Below, piece by piece: positions 1-10,025 of a DNA stretch of 64,000 bases. The DNA comes from Phragmites australis (taxonomy: Eukaryota; Streptophyta; Magnoliopsida; Poales; Poaceae). The notes under the pieces were generated by a model. The model had not been told where the DNA came from. It did no database searches and was given only the letters and a program-made list of their open reading frames with translations. The translations under genes were made by a program, and so were the position numbers. Every line of letters starts with the position of its first letter. Position 1 is the first letter of the stretch. The stretch lies in NCBI RefSeq assembly GCF_958298935.1, contig NC_084940.1, forward strand, positions 18,099,146 to 18,163,145. The letters run 5' to 3'.

Positions 1-503
1 TGGTGGAGGTTTAGCAAGACTCTCCGTTGTTGACAGAGGTTTTTGTAAGACGCTCCATCTCGCGGAGAATTTGGGAGTCTCTCCATTTTGGCGGAGGTTT
101 TGCAAGACTCTCCGTTGTTGGCGGAGGTTTTTGCAAGACTCTCCGTCTCGCGAAGGTTTTTGGAAGTCTCTCCGTTTTTGCCAGAGGCTTTGTAAGACTC
201 ACCCTTTTTGCCAGAGCTTTTGCAGGACTCTCCATTTTTGCCGGAGGTTTTGTAAGTTTCTTCTTTTTGCCGGAGGCTTTATAAGACTCTCCGTTTTTGC
301 CGAAGGTTTTGTAAGTTTCTCTATTTTTTGCTGGAAGCTTTGTAAGACTCTCCGGTTTTTGCTGGAGGTTTTGTAAGTTTCTTCGTTTTTGCCAGAGGCT
401 TTGCAAGACTCTCTGGTTTTTGCCAGAGATTTTGTAAGTTTCTCCGTTTTTGCTGGAGGTTTTGTAGGACTCTCCGTTTTTGCCGGAGGTTTTGTATCCC
501 CTT
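1..503. repeat. Minisatellite, about 16 units of 28-31 bp
   Basis: The sequence is a head-to-tail array of roughly 30-bp units. Each unit reads approximately ctccg, a T-rich spacer, gcc/ggcggag, then ttttgtaagact. The array is open at the left edge of the window and so continues outside it. Units differ at several positions, mainly alternating gactct and gtttct junctions. Each unit carries ctccg and cggag about seven bases apart, so each can form a small stem-loop. Because most units are near 30 bp, long frames stay open on both strands, including a Lys/Pro-rich ten-residue repeat on the - strand (11-406). I read these frames as a by-product of the period, not as a gene. Confidence 0.85.
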
Positions 504-535
504 TGGTATGTATTAATTGTTGAAGGCTCTACACA

Positions 536-1490
536 CTATCAGAGCTATGCAATACCTTCCAGAAAACCTAGGCAGTCTTGTCTTCTAGGTGACTTAGGCA
601 TGCTATGCCTACAGTGTGTAGGCTTGTCGTGCTCCCGAGGAAACACCCCAGGTGCACCGCAACACTGTCCACCAAGGTTGTGCCCTGGCGTATGGCATTT
701 ATATGAGCGAAGCTATGCAATACCATCCAGAAAACCTAGGCTTGATGCCTTCACGGTGACCTAGACATGCTACGCTCGCGGTATATAAGCATGTCGTGCA
801 ACGAGGATTCCTTGCGATAGCATTCCTCAAAGCACCGTATCCTCACATCAAGGTCATCCCTTGATATGTGGCGTCCACACTACCGAGGCTATGCAATACC
901 TTCCAGGACACCCTGGCATAATTTGCCCTCTGGGTGACCTAGGCATGCTGTGCTGCTGCAGGTGTGTGGGCTCCAGTGCCTATCAAGGCAAAGCCTACCC
1001 TTCGGGAAACATTTTCAAGTGACTTTAGGTCTAGACAAGCAATGCTTACAGGTGCGTGGTCATGTCACTCCTCCCGAAGAAATCCTCTGGGGGCGCTGCA
1101 ACTACATTACCAAGGAAGTCCCTTGATAACCGGCATCTACACACTATCGAGGCTATATAAGACCTTTCAGGAAACCTAGGCTTGATTCCTTCACAGTGAC
1201 CTAGGCTTGTTGTGCTTGCGGTGTATAGGCATGTCATGCAACGAGGATTCCTTGCGACAGCATTCCTCAGAGCACCGCATCTCTGCCTTCGAGGCGTGGC
1301 TTCGACACTACCGAGGCTATGCAATGCCTTCCAGGACACCTTGGCATAATCTGCCCTCTGGGTGACCTAGGTATGCAGCACAGCTGCAGGTGTATGGGCC
1401 TCACTGTCTACCAAGACTACGCGATACCTTCCAGAAAACCTAGGCGGTCTTGCCTTCTAGGTGATCTAGGCATGTTGCGTCTATGGTACG
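536..1490. repeat. Complex tandem repeat, ~440-bp higher-order period
   Basis: A core resembling gctatgcaataccttccag followed by aaaacctaggc and a gtgacctaggcatgc segment recurs near 541, 714, 888, 1150, 1316 and 1415, with a diverged copy near 985. The block containing acgaggattccttgcga occurs at 801 and again at 1241, exactly 440 bp apart, and the surrounding sequence also matches. The array therefore has short subrepeats inside a ~440-bp unit. Such arrays are common inside large grass CACTA and LTR elements, but no coding domain links this one to a family. Confidence 0.7.
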
Positions 1491-3519
1491 TGGGTTTTTT
1501 GCATGGTTATGTACTAGTTAAGCTTTGCGGTCTACTATTGGCAATAAGCAGCTAATTGCAGTGTAAGACATAGTTAGGTCAGACGACTGTGCATAACTTA
1601 TGTCAAATTAAGATGTAACTTAAGTTCTATTGCTTACTGCTAGACGGGGACGCAATCTAGATTTACCATTTCTACCTAATAGCTATCTATTGTAAAAACT
1701 TCTAACAGTAAGATTGAAGGCCTCCAACAAATTTTGATCGTATTGTACAAAAGATAGACCAGCTAGGTAAACTATCTATATATAATAGTGGGCGTACCTT
1801 TGCCAGAATAAGGTCTCTATTATAAGGCTTGAAGGCCTTGAAGCCTACGGCTAGGCTGGGAGAGGTGGTCCTCGATCCCCTCGGCCCTTAGACGTTTCCC
1901 AGCTCTAAGAGTAACCCGTTCGGAGCCTGGTGACGGTGTTCTCTGACTTAGTCCTCGTTGTTGGGATATTGCACCATCGGTAGCGGAGTTGGTGGAGATG
2001 GAGCGGGGTCGGAGGGCTAGGGATGTGCCCTAGAGTTTGCCCTAGGCTTCCGACCCTTATGCCGTCCTTCGTCGGTTCCCCCCATGGTCAGGTATCTTGC
2101 TTGTCTTCCGAGGTACTCCTCCCGAAAGGTCGTGAGGGTTCGATAGTCGTTGGTGTTGTGGTAGTGCCCTGGTCCATAAAGGATACACCTGTATGCCTCC
2201 GAGGGTACCGGAGCTTGTGGTTGACGTTGAGATCGCTGCCAGGGGCTGCGTGCCCTGGAGCCTGTGGTTTCCCTAGGGCCTCCTTTCCTTTGGGGAGACC
2301 GTCGAGGTCATCTGGTGAATCAGTTTTTGGAGTCAGAGTGGCTCCGACTATGACTCCCCAGACGAGGTGGACTTAGGGTTCCATGTGCGCAGTTGGCATC
2401 ATGAGGGCTGCATCGGGGTGCTAGTGGGGTCTGCGCACTCCGGAGCCTTGCACCTCCTCAAAACCTCCTTTCGCTGGAGGGGCCCGAGGAGGACACTAGG
2501 TGGACAGATTCTCCAGAGGTGTTAGCTCACGGGGCATCCCAGCTACTGTCAAAGGAGATACCTTGGGACCAAGTCCAGGCGGGAACATTCCAGGGTTCGA
2601 CCACCCAGAATCACTAGAAGGTGGCCTGCTTGGCTATGACCTCGGCCGTGACCTCTTTTGGTGCAGCGAGGTCTTCACCATGCAAAGGCTGGAAGGGCTC
2701 TGTGCCTTCTGGAGTTTCCGTACTGACCCAAGGTTCTGGGTCGGTCAAGGCCGAAGGAATGCCGTCCCATATGGCAGCAGGGCTGGAGGGTATACGTGGT
2801 GTGCACGGCTGAGACAGCCATGCATACGGCTGCATGGTTGCAACGGTGGATATAGCAACTAGCGCGTTGGTGGTTTTTCTGGTGGATTCCTACCTCTCTT
2901 TGGCACTTTTGTGTTTGAATCCCCATGGATGGCGTGCTGTTGGAGCAAGAGAACGTCTTGCCCCAGCAAGTACGGCGAGAGTTTTTTCTAAGGAGGAGAC
3001 TCAAGCTTGGAGACGAAATTTGAGAGAAACGAACATCACAAATGTATTGATCATAAAAATATGGACCAAGGTAGGGGTAGTATCACAAGAATACTTTGTG
3101 ATTGTACTCCTCCGTGCTGTATTAAGCGTGCTCCTTGTGACCTCCTCCTCCTAGATGACTACGACCATCTATTTATAGGGTGGTACATAGCTTAGTGTAC
3201 AAGTTATTATGATGTATAAATATCTAGGACCTGGCCAAATTACTGGACATTATCCTGGATAACTACTTTTTACCCTACATAGAAGATAAAATCTACCGTG
3301 GTAACTATTGTGGTGCCTGCCCCCTGAGGGGTGAGTCGGTTGCCAATTGCGGCACGGCGCCGCTTTGCCGGGGGTCTCAGGATGACTTGCATCGCACTAG
3401 GGTGTCAGGATAAGCACCACTTGTACCGGTATTAATCGTCCGTCACCTCGCGTCAGGTCGGCTGCAGGGGGTGTCCTTTCTTCCCAAACATTATCTCCGG
3501 AGGTCGGCTGCATCTTTAG
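1491..3519. other. Non-coding repeat-like DNA, family not identified
   Basis: No frame with recognisable protein similarity is present. The composition is moderately GC-rich, with grass-retrotransposon character around 1850-2500. Short reading frames overlap on both strands and show no conserved motif. I see no tRNA, LTR terminus or target duplication here. It may be internal sequence of a large element whose ends lie outside the window. Confidence 0.4.
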
Positions 3520-3875
3520 ACTCCGAAAGGCCGCATGGGCACTGGAGGGATGGCCCGAAGGGTTCCGTAGCCTCTGGGGGCCAGGCCTCCTGCTAGGATT
3601 CCGGAGGAAGAAGGCTCTAGAGGGACTTGTTGTAGCTTCGAGTCTTTGGAAGGCCACGTATGTGCCGGAGAGGTGGCTCAAAGGGGTCCGCAAGCTCTGA
3701 GGGCCAGGCCTCCTGCTGAGAGTTCGGAGGCCGAAGGCTCTGGAGAGACTTGTTGTAGCTTCGAGTCTTCGGAAGGCTACGTACGTGTGGGAGAGATGGC
3801 CCAAAGGGGTCCGCTGCCTCTGGAGGGGCCAGGCCCCCCACTAAGGGTCTGGAGACCGAAGGCTCCGGAGGGACC
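3520..3875. repeat. Tandem repeat, ~123-bp unit, about three copies
   Basis: The phrase cttgttgtagcttcgagtct occurs at about 3626 and 3749, 123 bp apart. Flanking segments (aaggggtccg, gccaggcctcctgct, gaaggctc) repeat in the same order. A third, more diverged copy lies just upstream, and a partial copy runs to about 3875. GC content is high. The repeat produces overlapping open frames on both strands that I treat as artefacts. Confidence 0.8.
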
Positions 3876-4320
3876 TTTGATAAAGATCGTCAACCATTAT
3901 CCTCAGGCTGTTTTATTTTGCCCCAACAACAGCTATTTCAAATTGAAAGCGCTTGAACAGAATGAGGATGTGCTTGCAATGACTCCTAGCCTCTCGCGGT
4001 TATATGCAGCTGAAACAGTTGGTGACATGAACCTGTAGTTTGTAGCTAGTATTATTTCAATAATATTAAATGTTTCCTCTACATTGTTGTTCTTTGTCTA
4101 TAGGATTTTTATTGGAACACTCAGATGCAGATGGATCGTAGTTTGACTTCAATCTTACGTCTTCTTGCCCAGCAGTGGGGGTACACATTACTTGGTCCTC
4201 AAAGCCGGAATGTCGTTATTTACGGAAGTCAATGGAACTTCCGTTTGAAGCAACAGCTAGTGCGCTCATTTATGTTCATGGATGGAACCGGTACTGATAT
4301 TGATTTTCAGTGCCAATTTC
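3876..4320 (+). pseudogene. Two-exon fragment of an unidentified host gene, probably captured by a transposon
   Basis: Two stretches look like exons of a conserved plant gene. The first (about 3876-4035) encodes a peptide including PNNSYFKLKALEQNEDVLA and ends near GDMNL. The second (about 4110-4310) begins after a tttgtctatag acceptor and encodes DFYWNTQM, then LLAQQWGYTLLGPQ and VVIYGSQWNFRLKQQ. The intervening ~75 bp is AT-rich and intron-like. The expected donor is damaged: a stop codon directly follows GDMNL, and joining at the nearest GT puts the second exon out of frame. The right end runs straight into CACTA-type subterminal repeats. I do not recognise the parent gene. Confidence 0.55.
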
Positions 4321-5990
4321 ATACCCAACACTGATAGTCACTAACTATCAGACCCAAATAATCAGTGTCAGTTCAAAACCCGTCACTGATGGAGATTTTG
4401 AACCGACACTGATGAGGTATTCTACAGTAGTCAGAGCACACTCATTAGTGATGGGTGACCTCAAAGCTCGTCACTAATGATAGAGTCATTAGTGACGGGT
4501 AGAGAGAGCATACTCATTAGTGATGGGTGACCTCAAAACTCATCACTAATGATGGAGTTATTAGTGATTGGAAGAGAGAGCACACTCATTAGTGAGTGGT
4601 TATCTAAAGGGCCGTCACTAATGAGTGAGTCATTAGTGATAGGTAGAGAGAGCACACTCATTAGTGACGGGTGATAAAGATACCCATCACTAATAGCTGA
4701 CTCATGAGTGACGGGACTTTAGGTGACCCGTCACTAATGACTGGTCAGATCTCGAGTCATAGCTGGTTAGGTAAAGAATTCATAACTATTTTATACTAGC
4801 CCATATGGGAAAAAACTTTATATAAAAATTGTAGCTCTTGATAAGGTCCACAATTTTGTAGTTGATCACTTCTTTATTTGAAGCCATATAGATGCATAAA
4901 TAAATATATAAAGATTGACAAAGAAACCACACATAGAGCCACAAACTAAACTGTTGGATCTAGTGTAAAACTAGTAGGAATCATTGAAAAAGACACATAG
5001 GATCACAAAGTTAAAAATTGCAAATTCAAATATTTTTATCGTGAGTTTGGTAACTCAGATTGATGAAACATCTACGCAACACTAGCTTGCAGATGTAGCA
5101 CTGTGTCTCCAAAAATTTCCAGGCAAATCAAAGAATGTAAATTTTTGTCGAAAAACTCCAGAGGTCATGTCGAGGGTCTTTCAAGCCTTATTTGGGGGTC
5201 AAGAAAGGTACAGGTCTAAATACCTATATTTTTTCAAATGTGCCTCCTCGTTAGCATCAAAAGTAGAAGTCAAATATCAAAATCGGACTTTAGATGCAAA
5301 AGTTATGGTTGTTTTACTGAATATTGCACGGGTTGGACACAAACCTTTTCATACGGAGTCAGATCAAGACAAAATTTATCTGAACATTGTAGAACTCAGC
5401 GAGACCTACAGCTTTGTAGTTGACAAAAATTTCATGTAAGATCATTTAGATATTCAAATAGCCATTCAAACATTGAATCAGAAGATGTCAAAAGGATTGA
5501 TTTGGCTATTACACTCAACAACGAATGAGAGGTGAGATGGTTAGAGGGGTCACGCGCGCAGAGCTCATTCCTGAGGTCATGAGTTTGAGTCCTGGAATCG
5601 CGTGACTTGTGAATGGTCGGGTGCGGTCAGGTGAGCAGTGACTTGTCGGGTGCCTGGTCAAGTGTCAAATTATTTTTAGACCAAATATTATTCCCTTTTT
5701 TGTTTTTTAAAACATTAGACCCGTCACTAATGAGTCCATATTAGTGATGGGTCAGATCTAGACCTATCACTAATGTTTGTCATTAGTGACGGGTCGGGTT
5801 CAGACCCGTCACAAATGTGTAGTCATTAGTGACGGTCAGATCTAGACCCGTCACTAATGTGTATCATTAGTGATGGGTCCAAACCCATCATTGATAAGTC
5901 CACATTAGTGATATGTTAAGAGTGATAGGTAAAATACCCATCACTAATGAGGATTATTACCCGTCATTAATGTGGATTTCTCAAGTAGTG
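4310..5990. mobile_element. CACTA (En/Spm) element, right-hand portion
   Basis: Two blocks (about 4330-4745 and 5715-5960) are packed with direct and inverted copies of cattagtgacgggt and its complement acccgtcactaatg, the typical subterminal repeat architecture of CACTA transposons. The right end near 5971-5990 reads as the reverse complement of CACTACTTGAGAAATCCACA, a CACTA terminus. No matching left terminus is visible. The element may start before the window, or its left end may be lost. Between the blocks is AT-rich, non-coding DNA. No transposase frame is present, so this is a non-autonomous or internally deleted copy that likely carried the upstream gene fragment. Confidence 0.7.
5531..5603 (+). 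other. tRNA-like (SINE-head-like) remnant with A and B boxes
   Basis: The motif tggttagaggg at 5538-5548 fits a Pol III A box. The motif agtttgagtcc at 5582-5592 resembles a B box with about two mismatches. Their start-to-start distance of 44 bp is that of a tRNA. The acceptor and T stems do not pair well, and no convincing anticodon arm forms, so this is not a functional tRNA. It may be a decayed tRNA-derived SINE head lying inside the CACTA element, or chance. Confidence 0.3.
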
Positions 5991-6599
5991 AATGACACAA
6001 CGATTTATCCAAGTTCAAGCCTCCCGTGGGATAATAGTCCTACGTCCTGTGTATCCTCTTATGAGTTGGGTGAACTTGTTACAAAGTGTCTTCTCCTTTT
6101 ACAAGCAGGGTCTTCACCCCTTTATATACTAGGAAAAAAGATGTTCATACAAATGAATTGTGCCAAAACAGATGACAGACCTATGCCTAACGAAGGCTAG
6201 CTATTCCTAACTCATCATGATGATGGGTACGCATGGCCATCCCGCTCTGGTCATCCTGCATGCCCTGCATCATCATCAAACGCCATCATGCTCACCAGTC
6301 AGAATATCCCGCGATATTAAATGCTATGGGACGGGTCACCCAACACCACGTCACCCCACGACCATGCCTCACCGAAAGTGAGCAACTAGGGAAGGAAAGT
6401 ACTCGAGTGGGTAGCATTAAATGAGATTTGACTGGTTAGGTAAGTATCTGCTCTGCGACCAACAAGGGCTGGTTGCAGGATCTTGCTTTGCAATTAGGGG
6501 GTTGGTCGCACAACCCTCGCCCTAGTCACATAATGAGGCCGTGGTCTTAGCAATACCTACTGCCAGCTGACACTTGACGGCACGAGACCCAAAGGGAGC
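5991..6599. other. Intergenic DNA between two elements, no gene seen
   Basis: This stretch lies between the CACTA right end and the truncated LTR. It has short open frames without recognisable motifs. There is a possible 3-bp AAT flank directly after the CACTA end. Nothing else can be supported. Confidence 0.4.
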
Positions 6600-9340
6600 A
6601 AGAGCTCTCTCTCCCTCTCACATCCTCTCTCATTTTCTCCCAAAATCTGAGCTCAAGAGAAGGATTCGAGGTGAGTATGTGGTACCATTGCGATCACAAG
6701 CTCACAAACATTCCATTCCTCCAATTTGTTTGCTCATTCCCGAGGGATTTGAACCGATTTGAATTTCTTTTGGTGTTAGGGTTGAAAAGTGAAGAATGCC
6801 GGAATTCTTCAATTTCCCACCATTTTCTTCATCACCCGGCGGCCACTAACCTTCACAAGTGTCGTGGGTAAGTCCCTTAGGCTCCCCATGGCAGGAATTC
6901 GTGATTCGATTGGTCGATTTCGCAAAAGAGTGAAATTCATGAGTTTTTGTGAGTTTAACCCTAAATTGAGGAATTGGATGAATTTGAGTTAGTAATGGAG
7001 TTTCTAGGTTGTTAAGTGAGTTCTAGAACCCTTGAACTAGCTCAAACATGTTCCCTTTTGGATTGGAGAAGATCGCAAATCAAATCGGGTATTTTTCGGC
7101 TCAAAACGGGCGTTTCTGGGCCTAAAACCGGAGTTTCCGGACTAGTCCGGAGTCTCTGGGTGAGGCCCAGCCAAAAATAACAGAGAGGCGCTGCCGGAGA
7201 GTCACCCAGAGTCTCCGGGATACCGTAGTATCCGGGTGCACTGTTCATTAGAGGATTTTTCTCCTCTGCTGATAACTTGTAAAATTCATAATTAATTCAT
7301 ACAAACTCCAAAAATAATGAAACTAATTTTGTTGGTTTCATTGTAATATCCTCTACCTGTTAAAAATATCTCCATCCTGAAAATAATTAGTTAACTTTTT
7401 TAGGCTAATTAATTATGCTTAAGCTTCATTAATTCACCATTAATTCTTTACAAGTCTAAAATGGATGAAACTAATTTTGCTAGTCTTCTTATGACTTGTT
7501 CTAGCTAGTAAAATTGTTTTCCTACATTTTAGAGCACATTTTCATGGTATTTCATCGTTTGCATCTTGTGGCTTACATTGTTGCATTTTATTTATGCTTA
7601 TCATTGCACGTGTTATGTTTCTTAGAGCACGCCAATCCATTGATCTTGAAGACCGAGGTCGATCCCGAGACGCCGCACCTTTGTGAACCAGTGCATCAAG
7701 ACAAGCATCTATCATATTGAACCATGTCAGTTGAATGGAATAAAGTCTAAATATTGATAAATTATGCTTATGTATAGGTTTGCATGTATATGAAGTCGAT
7801 GTCGGGTTTTTATGGGTAGAACCTATGTTGATCATATTATCTCGACCTTGAATTATTGTTGATCTATATCCTTGTAGGTTGGGCTTATTCATGATAAGAT
7901 CTAACTTAAAAGTGATGCAGATGCTTAGCAATGTATAGGTCCTCAGTAGAAGTCGAGTGGTGGAACGTCCCATCGTTCGCGAGCTATAGGTTAAATTACT
8001 TTCACAATGGTTACCGTGTTGGGTTGTTGGTGTTGGTTGGTCGAGTGGTGAGTATGAGACGAGATGTGTGCGGTGTTAGGGGTGTCATCTGCCCTCAAGA
8101 AAAGTCTGGGGTAGTTCGGGAAGGGAACTCGAACACCGTAGGCCGCTTGCATCGTTTAAGGTCAATCGTCGGGGTAGTTAACTTTAGCACTTACCTTACT
8201 CACCACATGCCAATCTAATGTTAAGGCGAACCAATACATTCGCAGCTGTGGCTTTGTGGGTGTGGATATCGACGGTGTGAGCGGGCGAGCTTGTAAGCGG
8301 TACTAGTTTTCTCCGGGAGTAGTTCTAGTATCACCGCGCCGAGCGATGCATGCCCCACACGGTTGGAGATGGTTGGGAAAGGTTGTCACGAGTACCCCCT
8401 TGTGTGCACTTTGGCCGGTGGCACAAGCTGTATGATCCTCGTGTCGTGTGGGTCCAGGAGTATCCCCTGTAGGGTGTATAAACAGTTCGAATTGCCGCGC
8501 TCTCGGTTATGAGCATGCTATTGTTTCATTTGCACCCGGTCATAGAGTTCTCGTGGTTGGTTCGGTTGTATGGTTCGGACATGTGGTTTGTGGTTCGGAT
8601 ATGTGATTTGTGGTTCGAATATGTGGGAGGTGGTCGAGACAGTACTTGTTATACATTGATACTAATGTGGTTTCAATTTCATATGATCACTTGGTAGTTG
8701 CAGAGTAATTTCATATATGTTGGTTAAGTTAGTTACTCACACATATGTCTAGGTTGCTTACCGCATATGTTTTACTTAACCTTGTGGCTTACTCTTGCTA
8801 ACAGCTCAATGCATAATCCTTGGAGTCAGGATATTATATACTCATATTGTGTAAGACTTGCGAGTACCTTCGTACTTAGGGTGCTGCCTTTAAGTTGATA
8901 CAGGTTCACAGGTCGGCGAGGAGGAGGCGGTGTTTGGCTACTTTGTGCCTGCCAATCAGGGTGACGGGCAGGAGTAGCACACTCTACTCCGAACTCAGTG
9001 TTTTGGTATGGAGTCTAAGGGCATGTGGCTTCATATCTTTTTTGTTGTATAGCTTTTAGTCTTCCGCTGCTTAGTTCTTTTGCTGGTTAGGAGTTGAGCA
9101 GGTTTTAGTCTCCTCTTAGTTCTCTTTTGCTATAAATTCTGATAATTTGTTGCATGCTTAAGAACTTGTAATATAATGTTATTACTCGCTCTTTCTTAAG
9201 TGTTGTTGTGATGTATATGTTGGAAATGTATGTGTTCTGATCTTAGACATAAAACACGTGCCGGGACTACTGGGATGGTATTCTGGTTAATCATCGAGGT
9301 TGTGATTATAAATAATGATCCTCCTGTTGATTAATTAAAA
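6600..9340 (+). mobile_element. Truncated long LTR (Gypsy-type), + orientation
   Basis: This region matches, in inverse orientation, the complete solo LTR at 38508-41893. Shared landmarks include the segment around aaaatctgagctcaagagaagg (about 6640), the gtcgtgggtaagtccctta region (6862), the ccgagcgatgcatgccccacac region (8340), the gtaccttcgtacttagg region (8865), and the cacgtgccgggact segment near 9258. The match stops about 300 bp short of the LTR start and about 30 bp short of its end, so both termini are missing here. It contains no protein-coding domains. Its right edge is only a few hundred bases from the UPL leader. Confidence 0.75.
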
Positions 9341-9403
9341 TATATTTAGATGATTTCTCACAAAATCGAACACCAAATGTTGAATACAATATAAAATATA
9401 ACT

Positions 9404-9690
9404 GTAGCAACAAATTTTCATAAAAACTAAAACATTACATTTGAACATATGAAACATTGGAGATACGAAATATAGCAATTAACTCAAATGGATAATTTTT
9501 AATGTCTGGATCTATGTGCTATTTTGATACATGAATTGAGTACAACAAACGAAAATAACTTCTGCAACAAATTTCTATTACGTTTGAAACATTAAATTTG
9601 AACAACTAAAATATTGAAGATACGAAATATAAGAATTAACTTAATTTAATAATTTTTTTAATTTAGATCCGTGTGTTATTTTGATGTATC
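9404..9690. repeat. Tandem duplication, ~157-bp unit, AT-rich
   Basis: Two diverged copies follow each other. The shared segment agatacgaaatata occurs at 9461 and 9618, 157 bp apart. Matching flanks (gcaacaaattt, catttgaac, taattttt, tgtgctattttgat) keep the same order. It forms the distal promoter region of the UPL gene. Confidence 0.75.
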
Positions 9691-10021
9691 TTTTAACATT
9701 GCAAATATTAATCCGATCTATCGGACGTACAGCTAAAATCTCACTCGCTCGTCTCCTCTTTACCTCCCCTACCTCTCCTACCCCTACTCGCTCCTCCAGC
9801 ACGACACGCGCATCTCCCTCTCCCTCTCCCCGATACGATTCCTCCCCTTCTCCGCCCCAGCGATCGCGCCCCAAAACCCTAACCGCTCGGCGCCTCGGCG
9901 GCCACCGCCGGAGACGACGGGGTAGCGTCCCCCAACCCAAGCGGAGGCGGACGGCGCGGCGGGTTTTCCCCACCTCGCGGGCTGCCTGGGGCCTTCGCCC
10001 CCCGGCGATGCGAGTTGCGGG
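9691..10021 (+). promoter_or_regulatory. Proximal promoter and 5' leader of the UPL gene
   Basis: Composition changes sharply from AT-rich to CT/GC-rich near 9735, as expected at a grass transcription start region. The leader contains a CT-rich tract (ctccctctccctctcccc, about 9810-9830) and a ccaaaaccctaacc segment. There is no clear TATA box, so I cannot place the start site. A five-codon upstream ORF ends on top of the main start codon. Ordinary sequence between this leader and the LTR fragment upstream amounts to only about 350-400 bp. Confidence 0.55.
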
Positions 10022-10025
10022 ATGA
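10008..10025 (+). promoter_or_regulatory. Five-codon uORF overlapping the UPL start codon
   Basis: An upstream ATG at 10008 opens a frame of five sense codons (Met-Arg-Val-Ala-Gly). It stops at TGA 10023-10025, overlapping the main ATG at 10022-10024 as ATGA. The same frame is open further upstream to 9681, so the length of the uORF depends on where transcription starts. An ATGA overlap would permit termination-reinitiation; whether it acts is inference. Confidence 0.5.

Noticed and set aside
11..406. 131-codon - strand frame as a gene
   Set aside because: It is a by-product of the ~30-bp minisatellite; the peptide is a simple repeat and the array continues past its ends.
2607..2611. aat/cactag as the left end of the CACTA element
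   Set aside because: Only five bases match the right terminus, and no subterminal repeats follow.
5531..5603. Functional tRNA gene
   Set aside because: The acceptor and T stems do not pair and no anticodon loop can be assigned.
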